This document shows positions 39,268-49,052 of a stretch of DNA of 64,000 bases, piece by piece. The DNA comes from Leptospira sp. GIMC2001. GTDB lineage: Bacteria > Spirochaetota > Leptospiria > Leptospirales > Leptospiraceae. The notes under the pieces were generated by a model, which worked only from the letters and a program-made list of their open reading frames with translations, was not told where the DNA came from and did not search any database. Within the stretch, counting starts at the first letter, position 1. Each line of letters opens with the position of its first letter. The stretch is taken from NCBI RefSeq assembly GCF_028462125.1, contig NZ_CP115467.1, forward strand, positions 248,001 through 312,000. The letters are read 5' to 3'. A program made the position numbers and the translations under genes.

Positions 39268-41826
39268 TTATACTTTAAAGTATTTTATTTTGTTCTTCAA
39301 GCTTTCTGCCATAGAAGCAACTCCATTAGAGTTACCAGTCATTTCCTCAAGTCCTGAGGCTGTTGATTGAGTGAGTTCATTGATGTTGTAGATTGCTTGT
39401 GAGACTTCACCAATAGCATTTTTCTGCTCTTCCATAGCGAGCTTGATTGCTGCTGTGATTTCATTGAGACCATCCACTTCTTTGTTCACAGCAAGATTGA
39501 TACCTAGTTGTGAATTCATATGCTCATTTATGTTCTTGGTCATTGTCTCAAAATAATTCACACCCTGTAAAATAGTTTGAATGTAACGAGCTGTATCGGA
39601 GATAATTTTTGTGCCTTGGTCAATTTCTTCTTCATTGATTTGAATGAGGTTATCAATTTCTTTTATGCTATCGGCAGTCTTATCTGCAAGTTTTCCGATC
39701 TCATCTGCTACGACTGCGAAGCCTTTTCCATATGATCCAGCTCTTGCCGCTTCAATTGCCGCATTCAGAGCAAGAAGATTGATCTGTTCAGATATAGACG
39801 TAATGATCTCGACCACGCTTGTAATTTCTTGGGAGCTCTCACCAATCTTACTGATGGATAATTTCATCTTACCAAGGGATGCTTCACCATCCTTACCATC
39901 TTGAACAATTAGTCCGACTCTCTTCGCTGCGTCTGACACTTGCTTGCCCATATCTTCAATGATATGAGTCATTTCTTCCATTCGATCTCTTAGTGTAAAA
40001 ACACGACCACTTTGACTCTCTGCTTGGTGATTGACATTGTCGATTCCAGCACCAACTTCTTCAATAGAAGCGGAAATTTCTTCGGCACTCGCCGCTTGAG
40101 TCTGTGCATTCCCTGATAATGAAGTTAGAGCTGCAGTCATCTGCTCTGAAGAGGATGCCATATCCTCAGAGACTTCTTGATTGGACTCCAAGATCTCTTT
40201 GAATTTGAGAATTAAGCTATTGATACTTTTGTTCAAGGAAGAAATCTCATCTGAGTTGGTAGCATTTAACTTCTGAGTCAAATCTCCTTTGGTCATTAGC
40301 TCGATTGCAGAATTTGCATTACCAAGTGGACGCAGTCTTGTGTTCATAATATATAAAGCATAGATTGCAAAAAATATAAGCCCAATAAACACAACTATTG
40401 CAATTGTAAATGTTGCTTGTAGTGCTGGTCCTTCTACTGACTCAGCATCGAGCAGAAGTCCAATCACATATCCATATCGAGAAGAAGTCTTCTTAATAAA
40501 AAAGAAAAATTCGTTTCTCCATTTAATCTCAGTTAAAGTATTATCAAATAAATCTTTTATTGAACTTGATACAGCCGAATCCTTAAAATCCTGATCAAAT
40601 TTTTTATCGGGTGCATACATTCTATGCAAACTTGAGTCCACGAGAAATACGAATCCTGAATTACCTATCTTTACGTTTCCAACTGCTACGTTCAAATAAT
40701 CTTCAATTTGAAAAGTCATAGCAATATGACCTATTATTCTATTTTCATCTTTTATAGGAGTTAATATTAAAATTATTGACTTATTAGAAAGTGGTGATAC
40801 ATAAGAAGGCGTCACAAAAGTCTTAGGTTCGTCTTGCCACTCAAAATAAGCAGTCGCTAGATTAAACTCTTTGTAATCGAATCCAATGATATTTCTATTC
40901 GTATCAGGAACCGCAGATATACGAACCGATTTTCTTGAAGCATTGGATAAGATCATTATATTTTCATTGAATTGGAATATTAGATTTCTTCTAACTGAAT
41001 CTAAGTAATCTTCTGTATCTTTGATTTTTCCTTTCTTGAGATTCTCAATTATGATAGGATTTGCTGCAAGATCTTCTGCATCTTTGACGCGGCTATTGTA
41101 GTAATTATCAACAAGTTGAACATTTGCGTCAGCTGCATTCGTTAATTGATTCTGGTATGTTAATTTTACAGAATCAACTGAAGACTTATAAGAAATCAGA
41201 GAAACAATAACTGCAAGCATCAGGACTAAGCATGTTAACAATATTGTGAAAACATATCTTACCGAGAGAAATCTAGGGACATCCGTTTGAATATCTTTTG
41301 GAAATAAGCCATTTCGTCTAACCTCCGTTACAACACGGTCTGTTGATGCAAAGAATATCACGAAATTAAATATAGTAGTGAAGAAAATTATTCCGACCAA
41401 TAGAAACGCTTGAGAGACAGAAACATCAGCATAAAAATGCATGATCGGAGGAACAAAAATCAGAGGTAGTCCCCATCTAATCAAAGAATCGAACCCATGA
41501 TAGTAAGCCAATCGATCCATTCTGCGGTAAGCTTTTTTATATAACTTTTCTGGAATATCTGAACCTTTCTCATTTAAATTCATATATTCACGAATAGGCG
41601 CGAGAAGAAAATTATTGCTTACGAATAGAATGATGATGGCAATTGCAGTAAAAATTACTGCAAGGAGAATGAAAATGGGAAGCTGGCTTGCTGAAAAACC
41701 AATATAATACAAACATAGAAAAATTGCGATTGGAATGGTAAAACCCAAACCGAAAATGTCTGTTAGGAGCGAGTACTTGATGAGAAAATTACGATATTTA
41801 GGTTTTTCAAACTTTTCGATTGCCAT
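39268..41826 (-). CDS. Methyl-accepting chemotaxis protein with N-terminal multi-helix domain
   Basis: An 852-residue receptor. It begins with about six membrane helices (residues 20-215) instead of the usual one. A Cache-like periplasmic domain (about 230-465) with [10 protein letters not shown] follows, then another helix, a HAMP-like linker, and the signalling coiled coil with the tip [18 protein letters not shown]. Glutamine/glutamate-rich helices could be CheR/CheB/CheD sites; cheD is at 25742. The multi-helix region resembles an added membrane input module. Downstream is 27 bp from the broken methyltransferase gene. Confidence 0.9.
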   Translation of the reverse strand: MAIEKFEKPKYRNFLIKYSLLTDIFGLGFTIPIAIFLCLYYIGFSASQLPIFILLAVIFTAIAIIILFVSNNFLLAPIREYMNLNEKGSDIPEKLYKKAYRRMDRLAYYHGFDSLIRWGLPLIFVPPIMHFYADVSVSQAFLLVGIIFFTTIFNFVIFFASTDRVVTEVRRNGLFPKDIQTDVPRFLSVRYVFTILLTCLVLMLAVIVSLISYKSSVDSVKLTYQNQLTNAADANVQLVDNYYNSRVKDAEDLAANPIIIENLKKGKIKDTEDYLDSVRRNLIFQFNENIMILSNASRKSVRISAVPDTNRNIIGFDYKEFNLATAYFEWQDEPKTFVTPSYVSPLSNKSIILILTPIKDENRIIGHIAMTFQIEDYLNVAVGNVKIGNSGFVFLVDSSLHRMYAPDKKFDQDFKDSAVSSSIKDLFDNTLTEIKWRNEFFFFIKKTSSRYGYVIGLLLDAESVEGPALQATFTIAIVVFIGLIFFAIYALYIMNTRLRPLGNANSAIELMTKGDLTQKLNATNSDEISSLNKSINSLILKFKEILESNQEVSEDMASSSEQMTAALTSLSGNAQTQAASAEEISASIEEVGAGIDNVNHQAESQSGRVFTLRDRMEEMTHIIEDMGKQVSDAAKRVGLIVQDGKDGEASLGKMKLSISKIGESSQEITSVVEIITSISEQINLLALNAAIEAARAGSYGKGFAVVADEIGKLADKTADSIKEIDNLIQINEEEIDQGTKIISDTARYIQTILQGVNYFETMTKNINEHMNSQLGINLAVNKEVDGLNEITAAIKLAMEEQKNAIGEVSQAIYNINELTQSTASGLEEMTGNSNGVASMAESLKNKIKYFKV

Positions 41827-41871
41827 ATAATATATATCGGCTCTCGGGTATCATCCAGTCAAGTCAATGAA

Positions 41872-43008
41872 TCAAAAAGAAATTCGTACAGCAAGATTTG
41901 CTCCGTAGAAATCTTTACCCCCATAAATGCCTTCAAGATTGATTTTTAAGAGAAAAAGATCGATATCTAAACCACCAATTCCATATGCAATATTGCGTCT
42001 CGATACTCCTCGTGCATCAGCATTTAAACCAAGAGTTCCTGCTTGCGAAATTGAGTTATCTTGGTTAAAAAATTGTTGATATTCACGAGGTATATTTAGA
42101 TCAGAGATACCTGCAGTCTGCAAAACAATAGGACCATTTCTGGATAAAGAGACATAGGTCTCACCTTCATTCCAACTATATCCTCCACCTACCACTAGAT
42201 TGAGAATCCAAAACAATCCAATGCCAGTCCTAACATCAACGTTGTATGTTTTCGAAACAGTTTGGTAATTAAAAATTGTATCACCGCCCCATTTACCTTC
42301 TACTTCACGTATCTTAATAGACTGAGCATTGTCATTTCGATAGTTCAAAGCGTAATCTTGTCTTGCATAATGATATCCCGCTCCAACATTCAAACCATTC
42401 CAAGTAAGAAAGCCAAATCCGAACTCTGTTTCTTCGATAGCTTGGAATCGAATCATACCACCATAAGATTCAATTTTTCCATTAAGGGTTACATTATTTT
42501 TTGCCTGAGTGGAACCTTTGGCATCACCTTCGTTGAAATTAAATTTCATTCCATGTAAATAGATACTGAATCTTCTGAGGAAAGAATCTTCTTTTTGTCC
42601 TAGTACCCAACCAAGATTAAAATCTAAATTAATTGCTGGATTCAAAGAGATTCCACCGTTCGGAAGTTTCGGCAATTCGATGTTATTATCCGCAATGATT
42701 ATATCATCTTTCTTGACCGCTGCAGCACTCGCTGAAACCCCAAATTGAACTCGCCTAACTTTACCAGTACCGACACTTGAACTTATAATATTGGTAAGAA
42801 ATGAAGCTTCTGTATTATTTTTTAGTACTTCTTGTAAATAATCATTCTCAAGCTTACCGAGAGTGGAATTCAATTCTTGAGAAATTCCTCCTGGAAAATA
42901 ATCGCAGATACTTCCAGTACATGTGAATTGAGCCTGCAGACTTGAGGTCTGAAGTAAAGCTACCGATAAGAAAAGAAAAGCCGGGGCGAGATTGTGCCAT
43001 TTAATCAT
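41872..43008 (-). CDS. Predicted outer-membrane beta-barrel protein
   Basis: A 378-residue protein with a signal peptide (cleavage near L-Q-A-Q, residue 27), two Cys soon after (F-T-C-T-G-S-I-C, perhaps a disulfide), a helical linker and then amphipathic strands ending in A-N-L-A-V-R-I-S-F, an outer-membrane barrel signature with terminal Phe. GGAGGGCGG lies upstream of the ATG. It is divergent from the small secreted protein at 43029. Several Leptospira surface proteins have this build, but I cannot assign a named family. Confidence 0.65.
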   Translation of the reverse strand: MIKWHNLAPAFLFLSVALLQTSSLQAQFTCTGSICDYFPGGISQELNSTLGKLENDYLQEVLKNNTEASFLTNIISSSVGTGKVRRVQFGVSASAAAVKKDDIIIADNNIELPKLPNGGISLNPAINLDFNLGWVLGQKEDSFLRRFSIYLHGMKFNFNEGDAKGSTQAKNNVTLNGKIESYGGMIRFQAIEETEFGFGFLTWNGLNVGAGYHYARQDYALNYRNDNAQSIKIREVEGKWGGDTIFNYQTVSKTYNVDVRTGIGLFWILNLVVGGGYSWNEGETYVSLSRNGPIVLQTAGISDLNIPREYQQFFNQDNSISQAGTLGLNADARGVSRRNIAYGIGGLDIDLFLLKINLEGIYGGKDFYGANLAVRISF

Positions 43009-43028
43009 TGTCCGCCCTCCATTATTCT

Positions 43029-43421
43029 ATGAGACAACTGAAAATAAAGAATTTCCCAGGTAAATTTCCTTTTTCCATGAGCATATTGGTTTTTTTTGCT
43101 ATTATTCTTCACTCCAATACCAAGGCACAATCAAGTCAATTCAGTCAAAAAATTGCAAATAATAAAAATTCCTTAACTTTGACGACGAAACCTCTATTGA
43201 GAATCTGGCCCGCTTTTAGACCCGAAGAATGTGATTGGGCAATTCGAAAATTCATCTGCCTACGTTGCCTCCGAAACCAAAAATCCTATGCCCAAATCAT
43301 CGAGTTCAATCAAGATGACGAACCAACTCGAATCCATGGCTGCTATTCCAAATCGCTTGGTTTTGAAGCTATTGAAGAAGGTCGTGACCATCCCGTTTTA
43401 CACGAAAATGGTAATAATTAA
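43029..43421 (+). CDS. Small secreted protein with four cysteines, unknown
   Basis: About 130 residues from the ATG at 43029 (the frame also reaches a TTG at 43008). There is a signal peptide or anchor around residues 16-34 (M-S-I-L-V-F-F-A-I-I-L) ending near T-K-A-Q. The mature part has Cys at R-P-E-E-C-D-W, K-F-I-C-L-R-C-L and H-G-C-Y, spacing that could form disulfides or bind metal. It is divergent from the outer-membrane barrel gene. No family recognised; the competing overlapping frame (43231-43455) looks less protein-like. Confidence 0.45.
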   Translation: MRQLKIKNFPGKFPFSMSILVFFAIILHSNTKAQSSQFSQKIANNKNSLTLTTKPLLRIWPAFRPEECDWAIRKFICLRCLRNQKSYAQIIEFNQDDEPTRIHGCYSKSLGFEAIEEGRDHPVLHENGNN

Positions 43422-43502
43422 ATTGAATTTCGAATCTGTTTTTGTTATTGGTTAGGATTTTTTTCTTGATTAAAGAATCAAACTCGATGGAAATTGAACT
43501 GT

Positions 43503-44000
43503 ATGAACGTAAAACGATTTTTCAAGCATTTATTTATCACGCAATCTCATTCAAAAAAATATTTCCCACAAGCTTCTCTAGATAAGATCAAAGCCGTGAT
43601 CACAGAATCAGAAAAGAAGCATGATGCTGAAATCGTCTTTGCAATTGAATCTTCGATTCAACCAATTGCAGCTATGCAAAATTATTCTGCAAGATCTCGC
43701 TCGATAGATGTCTTCAGCCAATTGCGAGTCTGGGACACTGAAGCAAACAACGGAGTTTTAGTCTATCTCTTGTTAGCCGATCATGACATTGAGATAGTTG
43801 CAGATAGAGGAATCAACAAAGTTGCTGGAGAACATTTCTGGGAAGAAGTTTGCAAGAAAATGGAAGAGAACTTTCGCAATGGAAATTTTGAGACAGGAGT
43901 GATAGAGGGAATCAATATGATTACGGATATTCTTGCAAAATACTATCCAAAAAATAATAAAAAATCCAACGAGATTCCAGACAGCCCAGTTGTTATGTAG
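43503..44000 (+). CDS. TPM-domain protein
   Basis: About 165 residues from the ATG at 43503 (TTG at 43494 is possible). The TPM domain is clear: I-T-E-S-E-K-K-H-D-A-E-I-V-F-A-I, then R-V-W-D-T-E-A-N-N-G-V-L-V-Y-L-L-L-A-D-H-D-I-E (pieces of the domain core) and A-D-R-G-I. TPM (PF04536) domains occur in putative envelope or photosystem-assembly factors; bacterial cytoplasmic forms have no known activity. There is no signal peptide or membrane helix. Confidence 0.78.
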   Translation: MNVKRFFKHLFITQSHSKKYFPQASLDKIKAVITESEKKHDAEIVFAIESSIQPIAAMQNYSARSRSIDVFSQLRVWDTEANNGVLVYLLLADHDIEIVADRGINKVAGEHFWEEVCKKMEENFRNGNFETGVIEGINMITDILAKYYPKNNKKSNEIPDSPVVM

Positions 44001-44169
44001 ATTGTAGGAATATTACAATATTCGAAACAAGCCATAGCTTTTCAATATTGAAGACTTCTCGTGTAACCAATTATGGTCAATATTCAAGAGTATCGGTATA
44101 GGATTAAATCAATTCAAATACGGTTATAATTTAAAAAATTGTATAAAAAACTGAGGAAATAAACAGCAA

Positions 44170-44187
44170 CGAGTGGAGTCCCACTCG
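44170..44187 (-). terminator. Intrinsic terminator candidate after the small lipoprotein gene
   Basis: CGAGTGG (44170-44176) and CCACTCG (44181-44187) form a perfect 7-bp G/C-containing stem with a four-base loop. On the minus strand it is followed by a T-rich tract (TTGCTGTTTATTT), 26 bp past the lipoprotein stop. Confidence 0.6.
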
Positions 44188-44212
44188 CTCTGTTAAAGTT
44201 AGTTTCTAAAAT

Positions 44213-44491
44213 TTACTTCAAGCAGGTTTGTAGTGCTGCAATATTTGTTGCTTTGTCTAAACAATCCAAATCAAATTTGCCTTCCATACAATCTTTCTTT
44301 AGTTTACCCATCAAAGTTGCTTTCATTGGTGCAAATTTAGCTTTGTCTTCTTCAGTTGCTGCATCTGTAACTTTGTCAAATACATTGTTCAAACTTGCTT
44401 CACACTGTTCAGATGTGTAAACGTTTCCGCCTCCACAATTTACAAAACCCAATACCCCAAGAATAGCGAGAACGAGGAAAATTCTTTTCAT
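44213..44491 (-). CDS. Small lipoprotein, Leptospira-type
   Basis: A 92-residue protein with a signal peptide and a lipobox G-F-V-N-C at Cys19 followed by G-G-G, the spirochaetal pattern. The mature 74 residues are predicted helical and contain three more Cys (E-Q-C-E-A, K-K-D-C-M, L-D-C-L) plus one at the very end (T-C-L-K), spacing suited to disulfides. Similar short lipoproteins of unknown function are common in Leptospira. AGGAAG lies ahead of the ATG and a good hairpin terminator follows, so it is likely a monocistronic, perhaps well-expressed gene. Confidence 0.78.
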   Translation of the reverse strand: MKRIFLVLAILGVLGFVNCGGGNVYTSEQCEASLNNVFDKVTDAATEEDKAKFAPMKATLMGKLKKDCMEGKFDLDCLDKATNIAALQTCLK

Positions 44492-44557
44492 TACAATACT
44501 TCCTTTTAAATACTAAGGGATAGTTTTTTAGAATCTCAGGAGTTGAAAAGTCATTTT

Positions 44558-45439
44558 TTAGGTTTTGGATAGTTGATTTCGAGCATCTTCATATCCTGCT
44601 TCTATCAATGATTCAGCTTGATCTACAGAAAAATTCATAATAGAACCAAGGCCCAAAGGCTTACCAGGACTAATTGTTCGGATTCTCAAATTTTTATATT
44701 CATGCCCGAAACCAAATAAAAAAGACTCTAACGGACCCATTTTAATTTGTTTTTCTTTTTCTTTTTTTAGAAAATTATTGACCATCTGATAGGATCCAAT
44801 CATGGAAAGTTCGAATACCCTTTCCATAGTTTCCGATTTTGACTTAGGAATTCCTAGATCCACTTTCGCACCGACTGGAGAAAGTAGAACAACAATTATA
44901 TCTCTTGCTCCTTGTTCAACTGCAGGTTGAATCGGAGTGTTAGCCATTAGCCCACCATCCCAATACGGAGATCCATTTATGTATTGCCATGGGAAAATTA
45001 CAGGAATCGCACTAGATGCAAGTATATGTGAGATGGTGATTTCTTCATTGGAAAAATACCTAAGCTCAGCATTCAGAATATTTACAGCACTTATGAATAT
45101 TTTCTTCTTGGATGAACGACAAAGTTCTAAATCTATATGCTCTTCCAATAATTTCTTGAGTGGAGAAGTATCAGCAAGAAAAGAAAATTTTCTAGTGATA
45201 AGTCGCCAAATAGTTCTAAAAATCGAATATTTAAATACTTTATCCGATTCGATCTCTCTCCACAATGAAATCAACCTCTGCGAATTCATACCCGAAGCAA
45301 TTGCCACTGTATTGATCGCTCCAACACTGGTTCCAGAAATTATGTCAGGTACAAAATTTATTTCCTCAAGATATTTCAATACGCCTGCCTGATATGCCCC
45401 TCTTGCCCCACCACCCGATAATACCAATGCTTTCTTCAT
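44558..45439 (-). CDS. Patatin-like phospholipase
   Basis: A 293-residue protein of the patatin/RssA type. The oxyanion hole is G-G-G-A-R-G (residues 9-14), the nucleophile Ser38 lies in G-T-S-V-G, and the catalytic Asp is in W-D-G-G-L near residue 168. The Ser-Asp dyad is thus intact. No signal peptide, so the enzyme probably acts on the cytoplasmic side, releasing fatty acids from phospholipids. It stands alone between a lipoprotein gene and the divergent ccr gene. Confidence 0.9.
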   Translation of the reverse strand: MKKALVLSGGGARGAYQAGVLKYLEEINFVPDIISGTSVGAINTVAIASGMNSQRLISLWREIESDKVFKYSIFRTIWRLITRKFSFLADTSPLKKLLEEHIDLELCRSSKKKIFISAVNILNAELRYFSNEEITISHILASSAIPVIFPWQYINGSPYWDGGLMANTPIQPAVEQGARDIIVVLLSPVGAKVDLGIPKSKSETMERVFELSMIGSYQMVNNFLKKEKEKQIKMGPLESFLFGFGHEYKNLRIRTISPGKPLGLGSIMNFSVDQAESLIEAGYEDARNQLSKT

Positions 45440-45521
45440 AAGATGAGTCTGATTCGGTTCACCCTAGTAGAGCAATAGAAAAAATGGTTGGTGTCTTAGA
45501 GGGATTTGCTTTTTTTGATTT

Positions 45522-46775
45522 ATGACATCTATACCTGAAATCGTACCCGTAGGCGAACTACCTCCCCTAGGAGTAGTTCCGAAAAAAATGCACGCTCAAG
45601 TCATTCGCCCTGAAAGATTTGGAGATCCAATCACTTCGATTCAACCAGAAGAAATCGACGTCCCAGAAATTGCTGCCGATGAAGTCTTGGTTGCTGTGAT
45701 GGCTGCTGGTGTGAACTATAATAATGTTTGGGCAGCACTCGGTTATCCTGTAAACGTTATTGGCGCAAGAAACAAAAAAGGCGAACCAGAGCAGTTTCAT
45801 ATTGGTGGATCAGATGCATCCGGTATCGTTTATAAAGTTGGAGCCGATGTAAAAAACGTAAAAGTTGGTGATGAGGTCGTAGTCCATTGCGCAATGTGGG
45901 ATAAAAACGATCCTTGGGTGAAAGCAGGCAAAGATCCAATGTTTGCTCCATCACAATTGATTTGGGCCTACGAAACGAACTGGGGATCTTTTGCTCAATT
46001 CTGTAAAGTCCAAGATCACCAATGTCTTCCTAAACCAAAGCATTTAACATGGGAAGAATCCGCAGCATACATGTTAGTCGGCGCAACTGCGTACAGAATG
46101 TTACATCATTGGGAACCAAACACAGTCAAAAAAGATGATGTTGTTTTGATCTGGGGTGGTGCTGGTGGACTTGGAGCTATGGCGATTCAAATCGTAAAAG
46201 CTGCTGGTGGAATTCCAATCGCTGTTGTAAGCTCAGATGACAAAATTGATTTCTGCATGAAGTTAGGTGCAGCTGGAGTAATCAACCGAAATAAGTTCAA
46301 GCATTGGGGAGCTATAACTAGCGAGATCAATAAGCCAGAAGTTTTTGCTGAATGGACCAAATCCGCTCGTGAATTCGGTAAAGCAATCTGGGATATTGCA
46401 GGCAAAGGTAAAAATCCACAAATCGTTTTTGAACATCCAGGAGAGACTACAGTTCCTACATCTGCTTTCGTTTGTGAGACAGGCGGAATGGTTGTAATCT
46501 GTGCTGGAACAACCGGATTCAATGCTACAGTAGATCTAAGATATCTTTGGATGAGACAAAAAAGATTCCAAGGTTCCCATTTTGCCAATGACGACAATTG
46601 CAAAGGAATCAACGATCTAGTGATTGATAAAAAGGTAGATCCAGTTCTTGCACAAACTTTCCAATTCAGTGAGACTGGTTCATGCCATCAACTGATGAAA
46701 GAGAACAAACATCCATCGGGCAATATGTCCATATTGGTTGGAGCAAAAACTACTGGTTTAGGTAAATCTGCTTAA
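45522..46775 (+). CDS. ccr: Crotonyl-CoA carboxylase/reductase
   Basis: A 417-residue medium-chain reductase that converts crotonyl-CoA, CO2 and NADPH to ethylmalonyl-CoA, the hallmark enzyme of the ethylmalonyl-CoA route. It has the characteristic long N-terminus ([12 protein letters not shown]), [21 protein letters not shown] and G-S-H-F-A-N; the Asn, Glu and His in these correspond to residues reported to hold CO2 in this family. The NADPH motif G-G-A-G-G-L-G is near residue 215. mutA at 51839 could act in the same pathway. An MDR reductase gene follows. Confidence 0.93.
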   Translation: MTSIPEIVPVGELPPLGVVPKKMHAQVIRPERFGDPITSIQPEEIDVPEIAADEVLVAVMAAGVNYNNVWAALGYPVNVIGARNKKGEPEQFHIGGSDASGIVYKVGADVKNVKVGDEVVVHCAMWDKNDPWVKAGKDPMFAPSQLIWAYETNWGSFAQFCKVQDHQCLPKPKHLTWEESAAYMLVGATAYRMLHHWEPNTVKKDDVVLIWGGAGGLGAMAIQIVKAAGGIPIAVVSSDDKIDFCMKLGAAGVINRNKFKHWGAITSEINKPEVFAEWTKSAREFGKAIWDIAGKGKNPQIVFEHPGETTVPTSAFVCETGGMVVICAGTTGFNATVDLRYLWMRQKRFQGSHFANDDNCKGINDLVIDKKVDPVLAQTFQFSETGSCHQLMKENKHPSGNMSILVGAKTTGLGKSA

Positions 46776-46788
46776 ACTTCTTGCTAAC

Positions 46789-46827
46789 ATCTGCTAGAAC
46801 ATCTAAAGTCAATTTGATCTAGCAGAT
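46789..46827 (+). terminator. 10-bp hairpin between ccr and the MDR reductase gene
   Basis: ATCTGCTAGA (46789-46798) and TCTAGCAGAT (46818-46827) are perfect inverted arms with a 19-nt loop, 14 bp after the ccr stop. No T run follows, so it may be a transcript-stabilising hairpin or a processed end between two cistrons rather than an intrinsic terminator. Confidence 0.4.
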
Positions 46828-46854
46828 CAATAATCCCAAAATCGAGAATCTATC

Positions 46855-47868
46855 ATGAAAGCAATCACACTCAGTAAATTTGGTCGGGAAAATTTAGTCT
46901 TTGGAGATATTGAAAATCCTGGTTCACCTGGCGCTGGGAATGTTCTTATTCGATACAAGGCAGCTTCACTCAATTATCGAGACTTACTTGTGATTGCTGG
47001 AAAATACAATCCAAAATTTCCCTTACCACTCATACCTTGTAGCGATGGGGCTGGTGAGATTGTTGAAGTTGGAGAATCTGTAACGGATTTCCAAGTAGGT
47101 GACCGCGTGATGTCATGCTTCGCACCTTCATGGATAGATGGAGAAGCAAGTCATAGTGAATTGAGAAATACACTTGGCGGACCATTGCCTGGAACCATGC
47201 GCGAATATGCAATTTTGCCAGCATCTGGTATTGTAAAGACGCCAGATTATCTTACTGACGAAGAAGCAGCTTGCCTTCCTTGTGCTGCTGTAACATCTTG
47301 GTCGTCTTTAGTTCGGTTAGGTGGTATTAAAGCAGGTGATTGGGTCGTAGTTCAAGGAACGGGTGGGGTTTCTTTGTTTGCCATTCAGATTGCGAAAGCA
47401 AGTGGAGCAAAGGTTATTCTCACTACAGGAAGCGAAGATAAGAAAAAGCGTGGTATGGATTTGGGTGCTGACTATGTGATTGACTACAAAGCGAAACCAA
47501 ATTGGGGGCGCGAAGCAAAAAAAATCACTGGCGACATTGGTGTCGATCATGTGATGGAAGTTGGAGGAGCTGGAACTCTAGAACAATCTATCCGTGCAAT
47601 TCGTCCGTTCGGAACAATTCACCTAATTGGCGTTCTGGGTGGTGGTGAAGGATCAATCAATCTACTACCTGTCGTTATGAACCAAGTAAAAATGCAAGGT
47701 GTCGTAGTAGGAAGTCGCAATACTTTCCGTGAAATGGTAAAAGCATTTGAAGCACATAAGATTCATCCAGTAGTTGACCAAGTCTTCTCTTGGAAAAATT
47801 TTCAAGATGCACTTGAGCATTTAAAATTAGCCAACCACTTTGGTAAAATTGCAATAAAATTAGATTAA
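46855..47868 (+). CDS. Zinc-independent medium-chain reductase (quinone oxidoreductase-like)
   Basis: A 337-residue MDR-superfamily NADPH enzyme. The catalytic domain has N-Y-R-D-L-L-V-I-A-G-K-Y and the V-G-D-R-V turn, and the Rossmann motif is V-Q-G-T-G-G-V-S-L-F-A. There is no structural-zinc Cys cluster and the catalytic zinc ligands are not evident (C-S-D-G-A-G replaces the usual G-H-E). It probably reduces an activated C=C bond. It lies 79 bp after ccr on the same strand, but is a separate enzyme with unknown substrate. Confidence 0.82.
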   Translation: MKAITLSKFGRENLVFGDIENPGSPGAGNVLIRYKAASLNYRDLLVIAGKYNPKFPLPLIPCSDGAGEIVEVGESVTDFQVGDRVMSCFAPSWIDGEASHSELRNTLGGPLPGTMREYAILPASGIVKTPDYLTDEEAACLPCAAVTSWSSLVRLGGIKAGDWVVVQGTGGVSLFAIQIAKASGAKVILTTGSEDKKKRGMDLGADYVIDYKAKPNWGREAKKITGDIGVDHVMEVGGAGTLEQSIRAIRPFGTIHLIGVLGGGEGSINLLPVVMNQVKMQGVVVGSRNTFREMVKAFEAHKIHPVVDQVFSWKNFQDALEHLKLANHFGKIAIKLD

Positions 47869-47893
47869 AATTGCAATATATTTTGATTTTTTC
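47848..47893 (+). terminator. Terminator-like repeat after the MDR reductase gene
   Basis: The self-complementary octamer ATTGCAAT occurs at 47848-47855 and 47870-47877, flanking the stop codon, and can pair as an 8-bp stem; an A/T run with TTTT and TTTTTT follows at 47881-47892. The stem is A/T-rich, so this is only a candidate. Confidence 0.4.
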
Positions 47894-47942
47894 TATAAAT
47901 ACTGATTGATTTTTCTAGTTTTCTCAATAGATTTGTGAGACC

Positions 47943-48317
47943 ATGAAACTGCAGATAAGAATTTATCAACTCATTTCGTTAATGATACTACTTCCCATTG
48001 TCATACAATGCACAACAACCGCGACAATCAGAACTGAACCAATTAACGTTGATATTTACCAAGATAATGAGCTATTAGGGAAAAGTCCCCTAGAACATGA
48101 TTTTAGCAATTTTTTATTCAATAGGAATGAGATTGAACTTAGAAAGGAAGATCGAGTTATTCGTAAAACAGAATTGGTACGCGAAGGCAAATTTTGGACA
48201 ACTGTTGGTTGCTACTTCTTATATGTCCCTTGCTTGTGGATTGCTGGTCCGAAGAAAGACCAGCTTTTCATTCTAGAAAACTACGAAATAGAAAGAATAA
48301 ATCAGATAGCTAAATGA
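47943..48317 (+). CDS. Lipoprotein with PEGA-like domain
   Basis: A 124-residue protein. The signal sequence ends in the lipobox I-V-I-Q-C (Cys23). The mature part starts T-T-T-A-T-I-R-T-E-P-I-N-V-D-I-Y, followed by G-K-S-P-L, the strand-turn-strand pattern of PEGA domains. A hydrophobic stretch near the C-terminus (T-V-G-C-Y-F-L-Y-V-P-C-L-W-I-A-G) suggests a second membrane contact. The role is unknown. Confidence 0.7.
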   Translation: MKLQIRIYQLISLMILLPIVIQCTTTATIRTEPINVDIYQDNELLGKSPLEHDFSNFLFNRNEIELRKEDRVIRKTELVREGKFWTTVGCYFLYVPCLWIAGPKKDQLFILENYEIERINQIAK

Positions 48318-48449
48318 AGAAACATATCCTTCTAGTATTCCAATCCTTATGCGACTTTCTATCAATCATCGCTCATCTATATAAGATCGCCATTTAAGAA
48401 ATAAATATCTAGATTTTTATAACAATCCAATCAATGCAAATTTCTACTT

Positions 48450-49049
48450 TTATCCAGGAATTTCTGTCTTGACTAAATAAGGATTGTTAGAGTGAAATTT
48501 TAAGAATTCACTCAGAATTTTATCTTCATCAACAGCATACATTTTCCTAAATCGCATCCAATCAAGTGCAGTGTATAGAGCTAATTCTGATAAACCCAGT
48601 TTTTGATTCTTAGTAAAATAATTATCAACCAATTGCGGTTTAATCCACTCAAGTGCAGACACAAGACGTCCTAGTTGCTTTTGCATATAGGCAGAAGTAT
48701 CCGTCTTAACGCCATCCCGATTCAAATAGAATACATTGATTGCAGATTCGAGTCCACCATCAATCGCATTAACACGATTGTATTCCATCCACTTCTCTTC
48801 TTGATTGGGAATTCGGAAATTCCCTGCTCCATTCTTCTCAAAAAGATATTCCATGATCACATGACTATCCCAGATAATGATTCCATCCACTTCTATGCAA
48901 GGAACCTTCCAGATGGGTGATTTTGTTCTAAGTTCAGTCTGTCCTGACTCTATCATAGTATCTATCAACTCGAAAGGGATATTCAATTCCAGACAAAGGT
49001 ATCGAATTCTCCTAACGAAAGGACTTGTGTAACTGCCGTATATTTTCAT
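48450..49049 (-). CDS. Glutathione S-transferase family protein
   Basis: A 199-residue protein with an N-terminal thioredoxin-like domain (M-K-I-Y-G-S-Y-T-S-P-F-V-R-R, with Ser/Tyr in the active-site position, W-K-V-P cis-Pro loop, and W-D-S-H-V-I-M-E-Y in place of the usual E-S glutathione-binding loop) and an all-helical C-terminal domain. Whether it uses glutathione is uncertain. It follows the EamA transporter with a 3-bp gap; GGAGG sits within the transporter's last codons. Confidence 0.82.
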   Translation of the reverse strand: MKIYGSYTSPFVRRIRYLCLELNIPFELIDTMIESGQTELRTKSPIWKVPCIEVDGIIIWDSHVIMEYLFEKNGAGNFRIPNQEEKWMEYNRVNAIDGGLESAINVFYLNRDGVKTDTSAYMQKQLGRLVSALEWIKPQLVDNYFTKNQKLGLSELALYTALDWMRFRKMYAVDEDKILSEFLKFHSNNPYLVKTEIPG

Positions 49050-49052
49050 TTT

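Noticed and set aside
43231..43455. 74-codon open frame overlapping the small secreted protein gene
   Set aside because: The competing frame at 43029-43421 has a signal peptide and more even composition; this one has neither.
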